This document shows, piece by piece, positions 1 through 7,501 of a stretch of 26,252 bases of DNA. This DNA is from Bacteroidaceae bacterium (GTDB lineage: Bacteria; Bacteroidota; Bacteroidia; Bacteroidales; Bacteroidaceae), in NCBI GenBank assembly GCA_900771425.1, contig CAAGNV010000076.1:1-26252 (forward strand). The letters are read 5' to 3'. The notes under the pieces are model-generated. The model searched no databases and had not been told where the DNA came from. It saw only the letters and a list, made by a program, of their open reading frames with translations. Each line of letters begins with the position of its first letter. Position 1 is the stretch's first letter. The translations under genes were made by a program, and so were the position numbers.

Positions 1-101
1 AAATCGGGAACCACCAAATAGTAAGTCCGAAGTGTTAAAATCTAATATCTATTGATAATCAATACATTATCTACGGTTGTTTTTCGGTATTCATGGTTGT
101 T

Positions 102-458
102 TTAGACCTCGTAATTACAGTAACAAAATGCATCATCTCCAATGCTTGTCACAGAGCTTGGTATAGTGACAGAGGTCAAGCCACTGCAATTTCTAAATGC
201 ATAATTTCCAATGCCACCAACTGAATATGTTGCTCCACCATTAGTTACAGACTTTGGAATATTTATAGCTTTAGAATATGTATCTCCTTCATATTTTGTT
301 TTATATGTTACTTCAACAGTCTTAGAGGATGTACCACTTATGATGTTGTAATAAATCTCCGCTCCATCTTCATTGATAGCAGAAAAGTCATAAGCCCATG
401 CTCCCATGCTTATCATCCCGAATAAGCAGAGCAATAAAAGTTTTCTGATTGTTTTCAT
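102..458 (-). pseudogene. BspA-like leucine-rich repeat protein, truncated N-terminal fragment
   Basis: The 118-residue frame starts with a signal peptide (MKTIRKLLLLCLFG... ending near AWA, residues 1-22) and then runs into the first units of a BspA/LRR_5 surface protein. The typical signature is visible as 'YAFRNCSGLTSVTIPSSV' followed by 'TSIGDDAFCYC'. Family members normally carry many such repeats over several hundred residues, while this frame stops about four residues after the second unit begins (NYEV then stop). I read it as the 5' end of a surface-protein gene cut off by a rearrangement near position 118. It could instead be a very short expressed secreted protein, which is less likely. 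No clear promoter is visible upstream (459-560). Confidence 0.7.
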
Positions 459-1189
459 GTGAATTGTTTTTTATTGGTTTAACAAATAAGTTTGTACTCA
501 TTTCGTCTGCCCAACAACTCCCCAATCAGGCGGTTAATAATATTATAGGTATTGTGGCGGTTTGCAATGTCTGGTTAACAATGGTCACAAAAAAAGCGTG
601 AGAGTCCGTACTGTTACTCGTCCCGCTGTACAAGGCTCTTGCAACTGCCCATCATTCTAGAACGAGCAACGCAGAAGCCCACGCAATGTTATGTATCTAT
701 AACCAACAATGAGCTATCGGCATAATGCCTTTAGCTTATGGTTGGTGTCAATACAAACACATGAGCATCTACCGCTGCATTTGTCTTGAGAATGATTTGA
801 ATTTGCAAGATTCTGTACAACCAAGAACAAAGCGTAAGTAAACGCTTTCCTATATATAAATAGCACTCGTCCTTCCCTCCGCTTATACCCACTAACGGGC
901 TTCTGCTTCGTTAGGACACGGCAAATATAGTAATTAATTACGAAACATCAATCACAAAACTCCAATTATTTTATTAAATAGGTGCAAATTTCTTTTTCGC
1001 ATGGTTTGACGCAGATAGACGTAGGAAAATACTCGTAACGGTATATTGAACAGTTATTCATGCGTTTTGGTACTGTCCCGTAAGCCAATACACCTCTGCC
1101 ATATTTAAACCAAAGTCATACAAACAAACTATCAATTTTGGCAAAAACACTAAAACACACCATTAATTATGCGATTTTATGTAGAAATA
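459..1189. other. Gene-free region with stem-loops and an inverted repeat
   Basis: No plausible coding frame lies between the BspA remnant and the Abi_2 promoter. Three structured elements are visible: a near-continuous 45-nt stem-loop at 702-746; a perfect 7-bp hairpin at 829-848 (AAAGCGT...ACGCTTT); and a 10-bp inverted repeat, GCAGAAGCCC at 671-680 against GGGCTTCTGC at 897-906. No tRNA or rRNA is recognised. The region might hold an uncharacterised RNA or the debris of a mobile element; I cannot decide which. Confidence 0.5.
702..746. repeat. Long stem-loop (inverted repeat)
   Basis: ACCAAC at 702-707 pairs with GTTGGT at 741-746. AGCTA (712-716) pairs with TAGCT (732-736), with A-T, T-A and G-T pairs between the two blocks. 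An inner hairpin GGCAT/ATGCC (719-723 and 725-729) closes a one-base loop. About 19 pairs form in 45 nt. No T-tract follows on either side, so it is not a standard intrinsic terminator. Confidence 0.6.
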
Positions 1190-1221
1190 TTTGTTGGATT
1201 GGCAAATTCTTTATACCTTTG
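1190..1221 (+). promoter_or_regulatory. Bacteroidetes-type promoter of the Abi_2 gene
   Basis: TTTG at 1190-1193 and TATACCTTTG with the TAnnTTTG core at 1214-1221 are separated by 20 bp, the expected layout for the Bacteroidetes primary sigma factor. The predicted transcript start is near 1228. This puts the promoter inside the longest possible reading frame (in-frame ATG at 1138), so translation must begin downstream. Confidence 0.8.
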
Positions 1222-1225
1222 CACT

Positions 1226-1279
1226 ACGAGAACCCGCCAAGCCTCTCAACGATGCTCAAATGTGCGGGTCGTTTTTTTC
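1226..1279 (+). ncRNA. Candidate abiF-type RNA / attenuator leader upstream of Abi_2
   Basis: The leader begins at the predicted transcript start. ACCCGC (1232-1237) pairs with GCGGGT (1264-1269), followed after one C by G and seven T residues (1271-1278), a terminator-like arrangement. GAGA (1228-1231), directly 5' of that stem, can pair with TCTC (1244-1247) in its loop, which would form an H-type pseudoknot; AGC and GCT (1240-1242, 1254-1256) could add an inner pair set. Conserved structured RNAs (the abiF motif) are known upstream of Abi_2-family genes, so by position and form this is a candidate member. The structure is drawn by hand and was not checked against the family model. Confidence 0.65.
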
Positions 1280-1293
1280 ACGCACGTTTCATC

Positions 1294-2196
1294 ATGGCAA
1301 CAACAATACCCTTTGGCAAACATTATTCAGAACCTCATGATTTGGTGAGGCTTTTGAAGTCAAGAGGACTTTCTGTCAAAGACGATGTCAAAGCCCAGCA
1401 TTATCTGGAGCACATTGGCTACTATCGTCTATCAGCATACATGTACCCTTTGCTGAAGTTGCCCAAGGAGCAGCACGTCTATAAACCAGGAGCTTCCTTT
1501 GACAGGGTAATGATGCTCTATCGTTTTGACAAGAAGCTACGTCTGCTGCTATTCAATGAGATTGAGAAAATTGAAGTCGCTATCAGGAGTGCAATCGTCA
1601 ATATTACGACTTCAATGATAGGTGATCCGTTTTGGATGACCGAAATAGGATATTTTGCAGATTCCAATCGGTTTGCCAAAACAATGTCGCTCATTGACGG
1701 TGAACTCAGACATTCGCGAGAGGACTTCATTGTTCATTTCAAAGCAACATATTCCAATCCTTACCCACCTGCATGGATTCTTTCTGAGATATTGCCATTC
1801 GGTGTTATCACCAACATCTACGGCAACATCAAGAACAAGAAGATAAAGAAGCGCATCTCTCAGGCTTTCGGATTGCAGATTGATCCATTTGAATCCTGGC
1901 TTACGATTATTACAGGTCAGCGTAACTCATGTTGTCACCATTCTCGCGTTTGGAACAAGCAATACTCAATCCGCGCGACTCTTCCTAACAGAATGGCACG
2001 TCCATGGATAACCCTGCCAACAGATACGCGAAGAATCTACTTCACGATGTGTGTTATCAAGTACTTCCTTGACATCATATCCCCTGGTAACGATATGCTT
2101 GCAAAGCTCCGCTGGCTATTCATTGACTTCCCGGAGATTGACCTTGCAGCGATGGGATTCCCTAAAGGTTGGGAAATGGAACCAATCTGGCAATAA
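1294..2196 (+). CDS. Abi_2 (AbiD/AbiF-like) HEPN abortive-infection protein
   Basis: The 300-aa product matches the Abi_2 family in length and layout. The N-terminal part has the typical 'LKSRGLSVKDDVKAQHYLEH' and 'IGYYRLSAYMYPL' blocks (residues 21-53), followed by the helical 'RFDKKLRLLLFNEIEKIEVA' block (77-96). The catalytic-type motif is R210-N-S-C-C-H215-H216, an R-x4-H signature of HEPN ribonucleases, followed by SRVWN. The C-terminus 'GFPKGWEMEPIW' is also typical. Proteins of this family act as toxins that stop phage growth, probably by RNA cleavage. I chose ATG 1294, not the in-frame ATG at 1138, because the promoter at 1190-1221 lies between them and because homologous N-termini start just before 'HYSEPHDLV'. 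The start sits only 15 nt after the T-tract of the leader hairpin, so read-through of that hairpin would be needed for expression. It stands alone, with its own promoter and terminator. Confidence 0.9.
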   Translation: MATTIPFGKHYSEPHDLVRLLKSRGLSVKDDVKAQHYLEHIGYYRLSAYMYPLLKLPKEQHVYKPGASFDRVMMLYRFDKKLRLLLFNEIEKIEVAIRSAIVNITTSMIGDPFWMTEIGYFADSNRFAKTMSLIDGELRHSREDFIVHFKATYSNPYPPAWILSEILPFGVITNIYGNIKNKKIKKRISQAFGLQIDPFESWLTIITGQRNSCCHHSRVWNKQYSIRATLPNRMARPWITLPTDTRRIYFTMCVIKYFLDIISPGNDMLAKLRWLFIDFPEIDLAAMGFPKGWEMEPIWQ

Positions 2197-2232
2197 CGAT
2201 TCTCATGAACACCAACATGGATAAGACGAACA

Positions 2233-2287
2233 AAACGGCAATTCACAGTGTAAAAAATCTGTAAATTGCCGTTTCGCCTTTTTCTTT
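2233..2287 (+). terminator. Intrinsic terminator of the Abi_2 gene
   Basis: AAACGGCA-ATT (2233-2243) pairs with AATTGCCGTTT (2264-2274), followed by CGCC and a T-rich run. It lies 37 bp after the Abi_2 stop codon. Confidence 0.8.
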
Positions 2288-2509
2288 CCTCCAATTATTA
2301 AATCGGTGTAAATTAGCCATTCGGTACATATTCGGAGCGAAGAGGAGAGGATGTGCCTGGGCAAACACAAGCGTTCAGGATGCAAGTGTCTGGGGGACGT
2401 GCATCAGGACGGATGGATGGCATAAGGATTGGAACTGGCCGCCGTTTACTAACATAGGAGCAACAAGGTCTTATGCCAGCAAGAAGCATAAGGCTCGGAA
2501 AGAAGAAAC

Positions 2510-2722
2510 AAGTCTTACGCCAGTACCGAGTAGGGAGTACGCCAGTACCGAGCAGGGAGTACGCCAGTACCGAGTAGGGAAGTACTCCAGTACCGAGCAG
2601 GGAGTACGCCAGTACCGAGCAGGGGAGTACGCCAGTACCGAGTAGGGAAGTACGCCAGTACCAAGCAGGTGGGACTCCAGTCCCAGCCAAGTGGGACTCC
2701 AGTCCCAAACAAGTGGGACTGG
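2510..2722. repeat. 22-23 bp tandem repeat array (array A, nine units)
   Basis: The motif CAGTACCGAG or its variant CAGTCCCAGC recurs at 2521, 2543, 2565, 2588, 2610, 2633, 2656, 2678 and 2700, so the spacing is 22, 22, 23, 22, 23, 23, 22, 22. Units 1-7 contain GTACGCCAGTAC, a dyad. The last units change to GGGACTCCAGTCCC, also a dyad with the same centre. Degenerate copies seem to extend left toward 2470. The period is not a multiple of three and the long minus-strand frames here shift between units, so it is not coding. It lies between the Abi_2 terminator and the 44-aa peptide gene. Confidence 0.9.
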
Positions 2723-2834
2723 CATCAGACCTATATGTGTGTTCGGCTCCATTCATATCTTATTAAAGTTTCGCATGCTCAACTTTAAGTAGAAAAGTAG
2801 TCAGTAGACAGTAGTTCTTGCTCCGATACTCTGC

Positions 2835-2955
2835 GCAAGCGGCAAGCCGAGCGAAGTAGGATTGATGTGGCAGAATTTGCAAATCAGCAGTAAAGAACAA
2901 AGGGTCATGAAGTCATCCCTCTACTTAACTCCCTTCGCTCGGTTTACCGCTTCGC
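2835..2955. repeat. Inverted repeat, arms of about 22 bp
   Basis: GCAAGCGGCAAGCCGAGCGA (2835-2854) and its continuation to 2856 are matched in reverse by CTTCGCTCGGTTTACCGCTT (2933-2952), with two or three mismatches. The arms flank about 76 bp. A related GCGAAGCTTGC occurs at 3010. The rest of 2723-3069 holds no coding frame I can support and no TAnnTTTG element. Confidence 0.6.
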
Positions 2956-3069
2956 AGCTTGCCTGCAGAAGAACTCCAAAACTCCTTAACTCCTGAAACT
3001 GAGCAAAAGCGAAGCTTGCGAAAGTTGAAGTATTAATAAGTAAAACTCAATAATTATTAGAATCAGCAA

Positions 3070-3204
3070 ATGAAGAAAATTTATCAGACACCACAGACAA
3101 AGGTGGTCAGCACTAAGTGTGTCAGCATGTTGTGCAGTAGCGCAACAAACACAGAGAAAGTAACAGTAAGTGAAAATATCTATGACGACAACAGTTGGGA
3201 ATAA
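3070..3204 (+). CDS. Small 44-aa peptide of the MKKxYxxP type
   Basis: The ATG at 3070 opens a 44-codon frame, beginning MKKIYQTPQTKVVSTKCVSM and ending DDNSWE before TAA. Short peptides with an MKKxYxxPxxxV start, a central hydrophobic/Cys patch (here C17, M20, L21, C22) and an acidic, Trp-containing tail are frequent in Prevotella and Bacteroides, often beside genes for surface proteins; their function is unknown to me. It ends 19 bp before the fimbrillin-like gene and overlaps in a different frame an upstream extension of that gene, which argues for the later start of the lipoprotein. Likely co-transcribed with it. Confidence 0.65.
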   Translation: MKKIYQTPQTKVVSTKCVSMLCSSATNTEKVTVSENIYDDNSWE

Positions 3205-3223
3205 ACAGGGGAGGACACGAACA

Positions 3224-4528
3224 ATGAAGAAGATATTTTTTGCAATCTCAGTTCTCGCAGTAGCATTCGGCTTTACTGCATGTAGTAACGAAGACGAAGT
3301 TATTGAAAACGAACAGAGCAACAATGAGTTTATTACTGCATTCACCGAACCTGGCACAACCCGTACAGCACTCGATGGTAACGACAAAGATGGCTATGAA
3401 GTAGTATGGTCTGAAGGAGACCAGTTTTACGCCTACAAATATAATTATGCAAATGCAAGTTATATAAAAGCAGGGACTTTTACATTAGTAAGTGAATCAG
3501 GCTTAACCACGGGTACTTTCCAGAAAGATATGGGTATGGATCTCGTAAATGTTCCCTACACAGCATACTATCCAACAGGATATATGGGAGTAAATTGGCC
3601 CACAACACAAACATACACTGAAGGAAACATCACTGGATTTCCTATGAAGGCCATTCATGAGGCTGGTTCATCTACTCTGAAGTTCACTAACGAAGGTGGT
3701 ATCCTTCGTCTTGCTGTGAAGGGTACTGCTACCGTAAAGAGCATTAAAGTAAGTGCTGCAGAACTTCCTACTCCTATCACGCTCGATTGTGGCGATGGTG
3801 TTGCACTCACTTCCGAAGGCAAATTATTCCACATTGCCATGCCTACAGGAGAAACATCCAAGACTTACACAGATGTTAAAATTACTTTGACTGATACTGA
3901 TGATAAAGAGATTTGCACAAAGAAATTTAAGGGAACTAACGGTCTCGTAATAGAACGTAGCAAGATAACTAAGGCTTCATTCTCTACTTATAAAGTAGGT
4001 GATAAACTTACAATTGGCGGTCACGAAGGTATCGTAGTTAATATTAACGACAAATTGGTGATTGTTGCTACGATGAATGTAGGTGCTACGGCTGTTAATG
4101 GCCCTGGTTGTCTTGGCGATAGACTCGCTTTTGCCAAAACATATACAGGCTGGGAAGGATGGCACCTGCCTTCAGTGAAAGAACTTACTGCATTCTGCAC
4201 TTCTGATTATCCTAATATTTGTGGAAATACTGAAGGTGGAGAAGATCGTTTTAAAGAAGAAGGAGGTAGTGGCAGTCTCATAGCGTGGTACATTGATGGT
4301 GATGATGTACTTGATTTATACTTGCCTCTCAATGGCTATGATGAAGATAGTAACCCAAGTGACAAATATTGGACAGGAACTCCTGGCAGTGATGGTACTT
4401 ATTATTATTTTGCTCCGGCAATATGTTTTGACGAAGGTTATGCTCCATTAGAACCTCAATACATCCGTAAGGAAGCGGCTAAAGACAGCGAATTATTCCT
4501 CGTCCGTCTCTTCCACGACCTTCCATAA
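3224..4528 (+). CDS. Fimbrillin-like lipoprotein with C-terminal DUF1566/FISUMP-like domain
   Basis: The 434-aa product starts with a lipoprotein signal: MKKIFFAISVLAVAFGFTAC, cleaved before C20, so it should be anchored to a membrane and, in this phylum, often displayed on the surface. Residues about 30-245 resemble the N-terminal half of fimbrillin-family (Mfa/FimA-like) proteins: 'RTALDG....VVWSEGDQFYAY', then the 'TLKFTNEGGILRLAVKG' block. Residues about 255-434 look different: 'TYTGWEGWHLPSVKELTAF', 'YWTGTPGSDGTYYYF' and a final 'LFLVRLF', as in DUF1566 or Fibrobacter-type paralogous domains. ATG 3224 is chosen over the in-frame ATG at 3170 because it starts the signal peptide directly and has a GGGGAGG stretch upstream (3207-3213). 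It might be a pilus tip or a free surface lipoprotein; no chaperone or usher-like partner is in view. Confidence 0.8.
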   Translation: MKKIFFAISVLAVAFGFTACSNEDEVIENEQSNNEFITAFTEPGTTRTALDGNDKDGYEVVWSEGDQFYAYKYNYANASYIKAGTFTLVSESGLTTGTFQKDMGMDLVNVPYTAYYPTGYMGVNWPTTQTYTEGNITGFPMKAIHEAGSSTLKFTNEGGILRLAVKGTATVKSIKVSAAELPTPITLDCGDGVALTSEGKLFHIAMPTGETSKTYTDVKITLTDTDDKEICTKKFKGTNGLVIERSKITKASFSTYKVGDKLTIGGHEGIVVNINDKLVIVATMNVGATAVNGPGCLGDRLAFAKTYTGWEGWHLPSVKELTAFCTSDYPNICGNTEGGEDRFKEEGGSGSLIAWYIDGDDVLDLYLPLNGYDEDSNPSDKYWTGTPGSDGTYYYFAPAICFDEGYAPLEPQYIRKEAAKDSELFLVRLFHDLP

Positions 4529-4568
4529 CGGTCTGACGATTGCCAATCGAGGCATAAGATAACGACTG

Positions 4569-4607
4569 ATTCCCTGCAACTCTCGGGTTGTGGGGAATTA
4601 TCTTTTT
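4569..4607 (+). terminator. Intrinsic terminator after the fimbrillin-like gene
   Basis: ATTCCC-TG-CAAC (4569-4580) pairs with GTTG-TG-GGGAAT (4587-4598), followed by TATCTTTTT. It lies about 40 bp past the stop codon. Confidence 0.75.
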
Positions 4608-4695
4608 ATGTTGGTTGGTGGTTTTGCAGGAAGGGAAATACTGCTTTGTCTGTCTTTTTGAAGATTCAAGAGTCAACCATGTTTACAAAAAGACC

Positions 4696-4762
4696 GTACG
4701 GAAGCAGTGCATCTTCTGTACGGAAGCAGTGTACTTTCAGCACCGAAGCAGTGTACCTTCAA
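4696..4762. repeat. 22-bp tandem repeat (array B, three units)
   Basis: CGGAAGCAGTG at 4699-4709 and 4721-4731, and CCGAAGCAGTG at 4743-4753, are spaced by exactly 22 bp. Two units begin with GTAC (4696, 4718) and the third with GCAC (4740). The array lies between convergent genes, past the terminator at 4607. The rest of 4608-4880 has a TTCTTC/GAAGAA hairpin near 4799-4818 but nothing coding that I can support. Confidence 0.8.
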
Positions 4763-4880
4763 TGCCTAAGGACCATATCTTCGACCACGAACGGCCTCTT
4801 CTTCATAACCGAAGAACCGCAGCCCTGTTGGAACTTTTATGGGCAAAGTAGCATCTTCGGGAGACTTGTTCCCGCGTCAT

Positions 4881-5066
4881 TCAGTCAGTCTCCCCTGCTG
4901 ATGTATATTCACGCAGTGGGCAGTCGGTGTTCTTGCACGAATGGCATTGACTGGAGTCATGCTCGCAGCATTCCTCTGGCCTTGACGTGGTGAATCGGCG
5001 TATCAGTCGGTAGAGCAGGTATGCGGCTGCAATGCCGACTATGATGTATGTGATTAGGGATTGCAT
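4881..5066 (-). CDS. FeoB-associated Cys-rich membrane protein
   Basis: The 61-aa product starts MQSLITYIIVGIAAAYLLYR, one membrane helix (residues about 4-20), followed by a basic stretch and a cysteine cluster (ECCEHDSSQCHSCKNTDCPL; five cysteines). This is the layout of the small FeoB-associated Cys-rich proteins found after feoB in Bacteroidetes, which are thought to assist iron(II) uptake. It begins 23 bp after the FeoAB stop codon on the same strand. The start at 5066 is preferred to a longer frame (5225) that overlaps feoB and adds Arg/His-rich sequence unlike the family. Confidence 0.85.
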   Translation of the reverse strand: MQSLITYIIVGIAAAYLLYRLIRRFTTSRPEECCEHDSSQCHSCKNTDCPLREYTSAGETD

Positions 5067-5089
5067 GGGTGTGAAGTGCGTGTGTGCTG

Positions 5090-7456
5090 CTACACGAGTG
5101 CGGTGGCTGTCTGATAGACGATGGCGGCGACAGCCCATGCGAGCAGTGTGGTGTAGAGTGCTGTGAATAGTGCCCAGCGGCGTTGGCCTGACTCGTGGCG
5201 TATGGCGATGCAGGTCGGCAGGCACGGCATGTAGAGAAGTACGAACAGGAGGAACGCCGCGGCTGTGGCTGTGGTCATGCCGCCCTGAGCGATGGCGGTG
5301 GAGAGGCGCGACTGCTGTGTCGGTTCGCTGTCGGTGTCAGCTTGTGCTCCGTAGAGTACTCCCATAGTCGATGTGATAACTTCCTTGGCCCCGAGTCCGG
5401 TGATGAGGCTGACGTCTTCTTTCCAACTGAATCCGCACGGACGTAGTGCTGGCTCGATGGCTTTGCCTATGGTTCCGAGGTAACTTTGCTCCATGCGTGC
5501 CTCGGTCGGTAGTGAGGCGTTGTGCGGAAAGTAACTGAGTACCCAGATGATAATGCTTGCGGCGAGTATGGTGGTGCCCATCTTGCGGATGTACTGTTTG
5601 CCTTTCTCCCACGTGTGGCGAAGTACGGACTTGGCCGACGGCATGCGGTAGGGTGGGAGTTCCATGACGAACGGACTGCTTTCTCCATGTACTACGAAGC
5701 GGCTGAAGAGCTTGGCCATGACGACGCTGAAGGCTATGCCGACGGTGTATAGGCTGAACAGCACGAGGGTGGCATGGCGTGGGAAGAATGCTCCGATGAT
5801 GGTGATATACACGGGCAGGCGTGCCGAGCACGACATGAGGGGTATGATGAGCATGGTGATGAGGCGGCTCTTGGGGTCTTCGATGGCGCGGGTTGCCATG
5901 ACGGCTGGTATGTTGCAACCGAAGCCCATAATCATAGGTATGAACGACTTGCCGTGCAGTCCCATCTTGTGCATTATCTTATCCATGATGAAGGCCACGC
6001 GTGCCATGTAGCCGGTGTCTTCCATCCATGATATGATGGCATAGAGTATGAGTATGTTTGGCAGGAAGACTATGACTCCGCCCACGCCTGCTATGATGCC
6101 ATCGACGATGAGGTCATGGAGCATGCCCTGTGGCATGAGGCTGCCGACTGTGCTGCCTATCCACGACACTGCCGAGTCAATCCACTGCATGGGGTACTGA
6201 CCGAGTTGGAAGGTTGCATAGAAGGTAAGGTACATGACGGCGAGGAATATGATGTGTCCGAGCCAGCGGTTGGTGACGAAGGCATCGATGCGCTTGGTCT
6301 GCATGTGATTTTGGGTGCGGCGGCGCTTCTCAAAGCACTCGCGCAGTGCTCCCTGTACGAATCCGTACTTGGCATCGGTGATGGCACTCTCGGGGTCTTC
6401 ATCGAGTTCGTCGCGTATGGCTTGCTGGCACTGTGTGCGTACGGCCATGATCTCGTCGGAGTTGTCGAGACGGCGTATGATGTCTTCGACCTGACGGTCG
6501 TTCTCGAGTAACTTGATGGCGAGGAAGCGTCCTGAATAGTTTTGGTGAGGTTCGGGGTTCTTGCGTATAGGCTCTTCGATGCGCTCTATCATGCTCTCGA
6601 TGAGTGGTCCGTGGTTTATGTGGATGTGGCGCACAGTCTGCTGCTTGCCCTCATATATGTCGATGATGCTGCGCAGAAGACTGTCAATGCCCTCGCCGGT
6701 GCGTCCGACGGTGTGTACCACGGGCACTCCGAGCAGGCGTCCGAGCCAGTCGGTATTGAGTTGATTGCCGCTGCGTATGAGTTCGTCGTACATGTTGAGC
6801 GACATAATCATCGGCACGTCCATGTCGATGAGCTGGGTGGTGAGGTATAGGTTGCGCTCGAGGTTGGAAGCATCGACTACGTTGATGATGACCTCGGGAT
6901 GTTGCTCGATGATGTACTTGCGCACGTAGAGCTCCTCGGGTGAATAGGCTGTAAGCGAATATGTGCCAGGAAGGTCTATGATGGTGAAGTGGTAGCCTTC
7001 GAAATCGACTTCCCCCTTCTTGGCATCAACGGTCACGCCTGAGTAGTTACCTACTCGCTCGTGTGTGCCGACGGCCATGTTGAACAGCGATGTCTTGCCG
7101 CAGTTGGGGTTGCCGACGAGTACCACGTCGATGTTCTTGCCTCGCTCTTCGGCTATCTGACGCATGTACTGATGCTCATCGACTGGTATGCCCGGCACGG
7201 TAGCACGCTGATGGGCGAGTTGCTTGGCTTCTTCGGTTGAGACTATCTCGACGAGCTCGGCCTCGGCTCGGCGAAGACTGACTTCATAGTCCATGAGCTT
7301 GTACTTCACGGGATCGCGCAGTGGGGCATTGAGCACTACCTCGACCAGGGTGCCCTTGATGAATCCCATCTCGACTATGCGCTTGCGGAATCCACCGTGC
7401 CCGTGTACGTTGACTATAACGCCACTCTCTCCTCTTTTCAGCTCAGATAGTTTCAT
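5090..7456 (-). CDS. feoB: Ferrous iron transport protein FeoAB (FeoA-FeoB fusion)
   Basis: The 788-aa protein carries an SH3-like FeoA domain at residues 1-72, joined to a full FeoB. The GTPase motifs are clear: G1 GNPNCGKT (115-122), G2 T142 in VTVD, G3 DLPG (161-164), G4 NMYD (221-224). About residues 390-788 hold the polytopic membrane part, with the 'GFGCNIPAVMATRAI' and 'CSARLPVYI' blocks that carry conserved cysteines of the iron path. FeoB moves iron(II) across the inner membrane and matters under low-oxygen conditions. FeoA-FeoB fusions are common in Bacteroidetes. The gene lies 45 bp after the chorismate mutase gene with no TAnnTTTG promoter visible between them, so it may be transcribed with the aromatic genes. 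No Fur-like box was recognised. Confidence 0.97.
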   Translation of the reverse strand: MKLSELKRGESGVIVNVHGHGGFRKRIVEMGFIKGTLVEVVLNAPLRDPVKYKLMDYEVSLRRAEAELVEIVSTEEAKQLAHQRATVPGIPVDEHQYMRQIAEERGKNIDVVLVGNPNCGKTSLFNMAVGTHERVGNYSGVTVDAKKGEVDFEGYHFTIIDLPGTYSLTAYSPEELYVRKYIIEQHPEVIINVVDASNLERNLYLTTQLIDMDVPMIMSLNMYDELIRSGNQLNTDWLGRLLGVPVVHTVGRTGEGIDSLLRSIIDIYEGKQQTVRHIHINHGPLIESMIERIEEPIRKNPEPHQNYSGRFLAIKLLENDRQVEDIIRRLDNSDEIMAVRTQCQQAIRDELDEDPESAITDAKYGFVQGALRECFEKRRRTQNHMQTKRIDAFVTNRWLGHIIFLAVMYLTFYATFQLGQYPMQWIDSAVSWIGSTVGSLMPQGMLHDLIVDGIIAGVGGVIVFLPNILILYAIISWMEDTGYMARVAFIMDKIMHKMGLHGKSFIPMIMGFGCNIPAVMATRAIEDPKSRLITMLIIPLMSCSARLPVYITIIGAFFPRHATLVLFSLYTVGIAFSVVMAKLFSRFVVHGESSPFVMELPPYRMPSAKSVLRHTWEKGKQYIRKMGTTILAASIIIWVLSYFPHNASLPTEARMEQSYLGTIGKAIEPALRPCGFSWKEDVSLITGLGAKEVITSTMGVLYGAQADTDSEPTQQSRLSTAIAQGGMTTATAAAFLLFVLLYMPCLPTCIAIRHESGQRRWALFTALYTTLLAWAVAAIVYQTATALV

Positions 7457-7501
7457 GTTACGAAGATTGTAAATTCAGAATAAGGGTAACGGAAATAAGG
7501 T

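Noticed and set aside
702..746. Integron attC site
   Set aside because: The arms do not match the GTTRRRY/RYYYAAC core pattern and no integron integrase is seen.
1138..1293. N-terminal extension of the Abi_2 protein
   Set aside because: The consensus promoter and structured leader fall inside it, and the added residues are not typical of the family.
2510..2722. CRISPR array
   Set aside because: Units follow each other without unique spacers, and no cas genes are near.
2313..2756. Three overlapping minus-strand frames of 65-147 codons rich in 'GTGVLP' repeats
   Set aside because: They are translations of the 22-23 bp array in three frames. The period is not a multiple of three and no start or family likeness supports them.
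3170..3223. 18-residue extension of the fimbrillin-like protein
   Set aside because: It would put charged residues before a complete lipoprotein signal and overlaps the 44-aa peptide gene.
4588..4993. Plus-strand frames of 87 and 115 codons across array B
   Set aside because: They cross a terminator, the repeat array and the end of the Cys-rich protein gene, and show no recognisable domain.
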